A stretch of 7,068 nucleotides of DNA from positions 1-7,068 of the forward strand of contig DEWI01000033.1 of the NCBI GenBank assembly GCA_002363575.1, read 5' to 3'. A model generated the notes under the pieces. The model saw only the letters and a list, made by a program, of their open reading frames with translations. It made no database searches and was not told the origin of the DNA. Shown here piece after piece: positions 6,003 to 7,068 of the stretch; the first letter of the stretch is position 1; every line of letters starts with the position of its first letter. The stretch comes from Verrucomicrobia bacterium UBA3214 (GTDB lineage Bacteria > Verrucomicrobiota > Kiritimatiellia > RFP12 > UBA1067). The position numbers and the translations under genes were made by a program.

Positions 6003-6821
6003 ATGAAAAACCAGATAGACATACTGGCGGAACTCGCGGCGCGGCGCGCCGCAGATGCGCGCGAGCGCGAAACGCACGCGAGCGCGGCGGCCGTGGAAAA
6101 GCGCGCGCTCGCCGCGCCGCGCGCGAAGGACTTCGAAGCCGCGCTGCGCCGCGACGGCGTGAATGTGATCGCGGAGCTGAAGAAGGCCAGCCCCAGCGAA
6201 GGCTTGATACGCGAAGACTTCCGGCACCGCGAACTCGCCGCAGAACTGGCCGCGGCCGGCGCGGCGGCGCTTTCCGTGCTTTGCGAGCCCCACCGCTTCC
6301 TGGGCGCGGAAGAGTATCTGCGCGAAGTTCGCGAGACCGTCGCCTTGCCCATCCTCTACAAGGATTTCATTTCCACCCGCTACCAGATAGCGGAGGCGCG
6401 CGCGGCCGGCGCGGACGCAGTGCTGCTCATCGCCGCAATTCTCGACGATGCGGCGCTCGCGGCGCTTCGCGACTATGCGCATTCGCTCGGAATGTGCGCG
6501 CTCGTCGAGACTCACGACGAAACGGAAATCGCGCGCGCGGCGGCGCTGGGCTGCCGCGTCATCGGCGTGAACTGCCGCGATTTGCGTTCCTTCGCCACGG
6601 ACGCGGCGCTTTTCCAGACGCTAATCGCGAAAATCCCGCCCGGGTGCGTGCGCGTCGCGGAATCCGGTCTGCACAGCGCAGGCGCCATCGCAGCGGCGCG
6701 CGCCGCCGGCGCCGGCGCCTTCCTCGTCGGCACGGCGCTGATGCGCGCGCCGTCGCCCGGCGCGAAGCTTCGCGAATTCATCGAAGGCGCCGGCGCTGTC
6801 GCCGCCGCCGCGAAAGCGTGA
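6003..6821 (+). CDS. trpC: Indole-3-glycerol phosphate synthase
   Basis: 272 residues, a normal length for a monofunctional TrpC. It converts 1-(2-carboxyphenylamino)-1-deoxyribulose 5-phosphate into indole-3-glycerol phosphate, the penultimate stage of tryptophan synthesis, in the cytoplasm on a TIM barrel. The family signature VIAE58-LK60-KASPSEGLI is present, as are the other active-site elements: K120 (LYKDFIS), E169 (ALVETHDE), N190 and R192 (GVNCRDL), E220-S221-G222 (VAESGLHS), and the phosphate-binding end GAFLVGTALMRA. The ATG at 6003 (MKNQIDILAELAARR) is chosen because family members start this way; the frame is open upstream only through the attenuator. There is no clear Shine-Dalgarno. 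The C-terminal TrpF domain seen in the E. coli fusion is absent. The gene sits directly behind the attenuator and 41 bases before trpB. Codons are extremely rich in GCG and CGC. Confidence 0.96.
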   Translation: MKNQIDILAELAARRAADARERETHASAAAVEKRALAAPRAKDFEAALRRDGVNVIAELKKASPSEGLIREDFRHRELAAELAAAGAAALSVLCEPHRFLGAEEYLREVRETVALPILYKDFISTRYQIAEARAAGADAVLLIAAILDDAALAALRDYAHSLGMCALVETHDETEIARAAALGCRVIGVNCRDLRSFATDAALFQTLIAKIPPGCVRVAESGLHSAGAIAAARAAGAGAFLVGTALMRAPSPGAKLREFIEGAGAVAAAAKA

Positions 6822-6862
6822 AACGTTTTGCCAATTCCCACGGAAACAAAAATCAACACATC

Positions 6863-7068
6863 ATGGACGATACGCATTATGGAATCTACGGCGGCCAGTA
6901 CGTCGCCGAAACGCTGATGGGCCCGCTGAACGAACTTTCGGCGGCATACGAAGAGGCGAAAGCCGATCCCGCATTCCGGCAGGAGTTCGAAGCGCTGCTG
7001 CGCGACTACGTGGGGCGCGAAAGCCCCGTCACCGTCGCGCGCCGCCTCACAGAACGCCTCGGCGGCGC
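6863..7068 (+). CDS. trpB: Tryptophan synthase beta chain, 5' part (runs off the window)
   Basis: The first 68 codons and two further bases are visible. The start MDDTHYGIYGGQYVAETLMG and the following LNELSAAYEEAKADPAF, LLRDYVGRESPVTVARRLTE and RLGG match the N-terminal region of TrpB (typically G-x-Y-G-G-Q-F-x-x-E-T-L-M-x-x-L-x-E-L, then NYVGRPTPL and AxRLTE). The complete enzyme uses PLP to condense indole and serine to tryptophan with TrpA as partner. The PLP lysine and the substrate-binding motifs lie beyond the edge. The 41-base gap after trpC holds no terminator and only a weak, distant purine patch (CGGAAAC), so co-transcription from the trp promoter is likely. No trpF lies between trpC and trpB. 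Confidence 0.93.
   Translation, partial: MDDTHYGIYGGQYVAETLMGPLNELSAAYEEAKADPAFRQEFEALLRDYVGRESPVTVARRLTERLGG

Noticed and set aside
1..7068. CRISPR arrays, tRNA or rRNA genes, insertion sequences
   Set aside because: I saw no regularly spaced repeats, tRNA-like cloverleaf or transposase-like reading frame.

Overview
The window is GC-rich bacterial DNA whose real genes all lie on the + strand. The combination points to an uncultured host- or gut-associated member of the Verrucomicrobiota/Kiritimatiellota/Lentisphaerota side of the PVC group: a BspA-like leucine-rich repeat surface protein, an exported Tat-type metallophosphoesterase, a secreted alpha-L-fucosidase, weak ribosome binding sites and high GC. 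This placement is inference from gene style, not from a marker gene.

Layout. Bases 2-1129 hold the 3' part of a BspA-like LRR protein. A 128-base gap follows with a long inverted repeat (1150-1209). At 1258-2778 lies a Tat-exported calcineurin-like phosphoesterase. After 26 bases, probably in the same transcript, comes a large secreted protein (2805-5291) that joins an FN3-like domain, a cysteine-dependent (HC-x5-R) phosphatase domain and a GH29 alpha-L-fucosidase domain in one unbroken frame. A compact hairpin (5327-5349) follows its stop. Bases about 5405-5753 contain a minus-strand remnant of a larger gene, truncated at both ends and frameshifted at a six-base homopolymer. The rest is the start of a tryptophan operon: promoter, leader, trpC (6003-6821) and the first 68 codons of trpB (6863 to the edge).

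The most notable element is the trp leader. An extended -10 sigma70-type promoter (TTGACC, 18-base spacer, TATAAT) puts the transcript start only a few bases before a 21-codon ORF (5823-5888) with two tandem Trp codons at positions 11-12. A hairpin overlaps and follows the Trp codons, a second hairpin sits in the middle, and a 16-bp terminator-type hairpin (5917-5953) follows before trpC. A competing pairing between the first hairpin region and the terminator's 5' arm can be drawn. This is the architecture of ribosome-mediated transcription attenuation, here apparently with a nearly leaderless leader peptide and controlling a trpC-trpB operon rather than trpE.

The first half thus looks like exported glycan or phospho-ester degradation and surface functions; the second half is tryptophan biosynthesis. 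The degenerate gene remnant marks the boundary between them.
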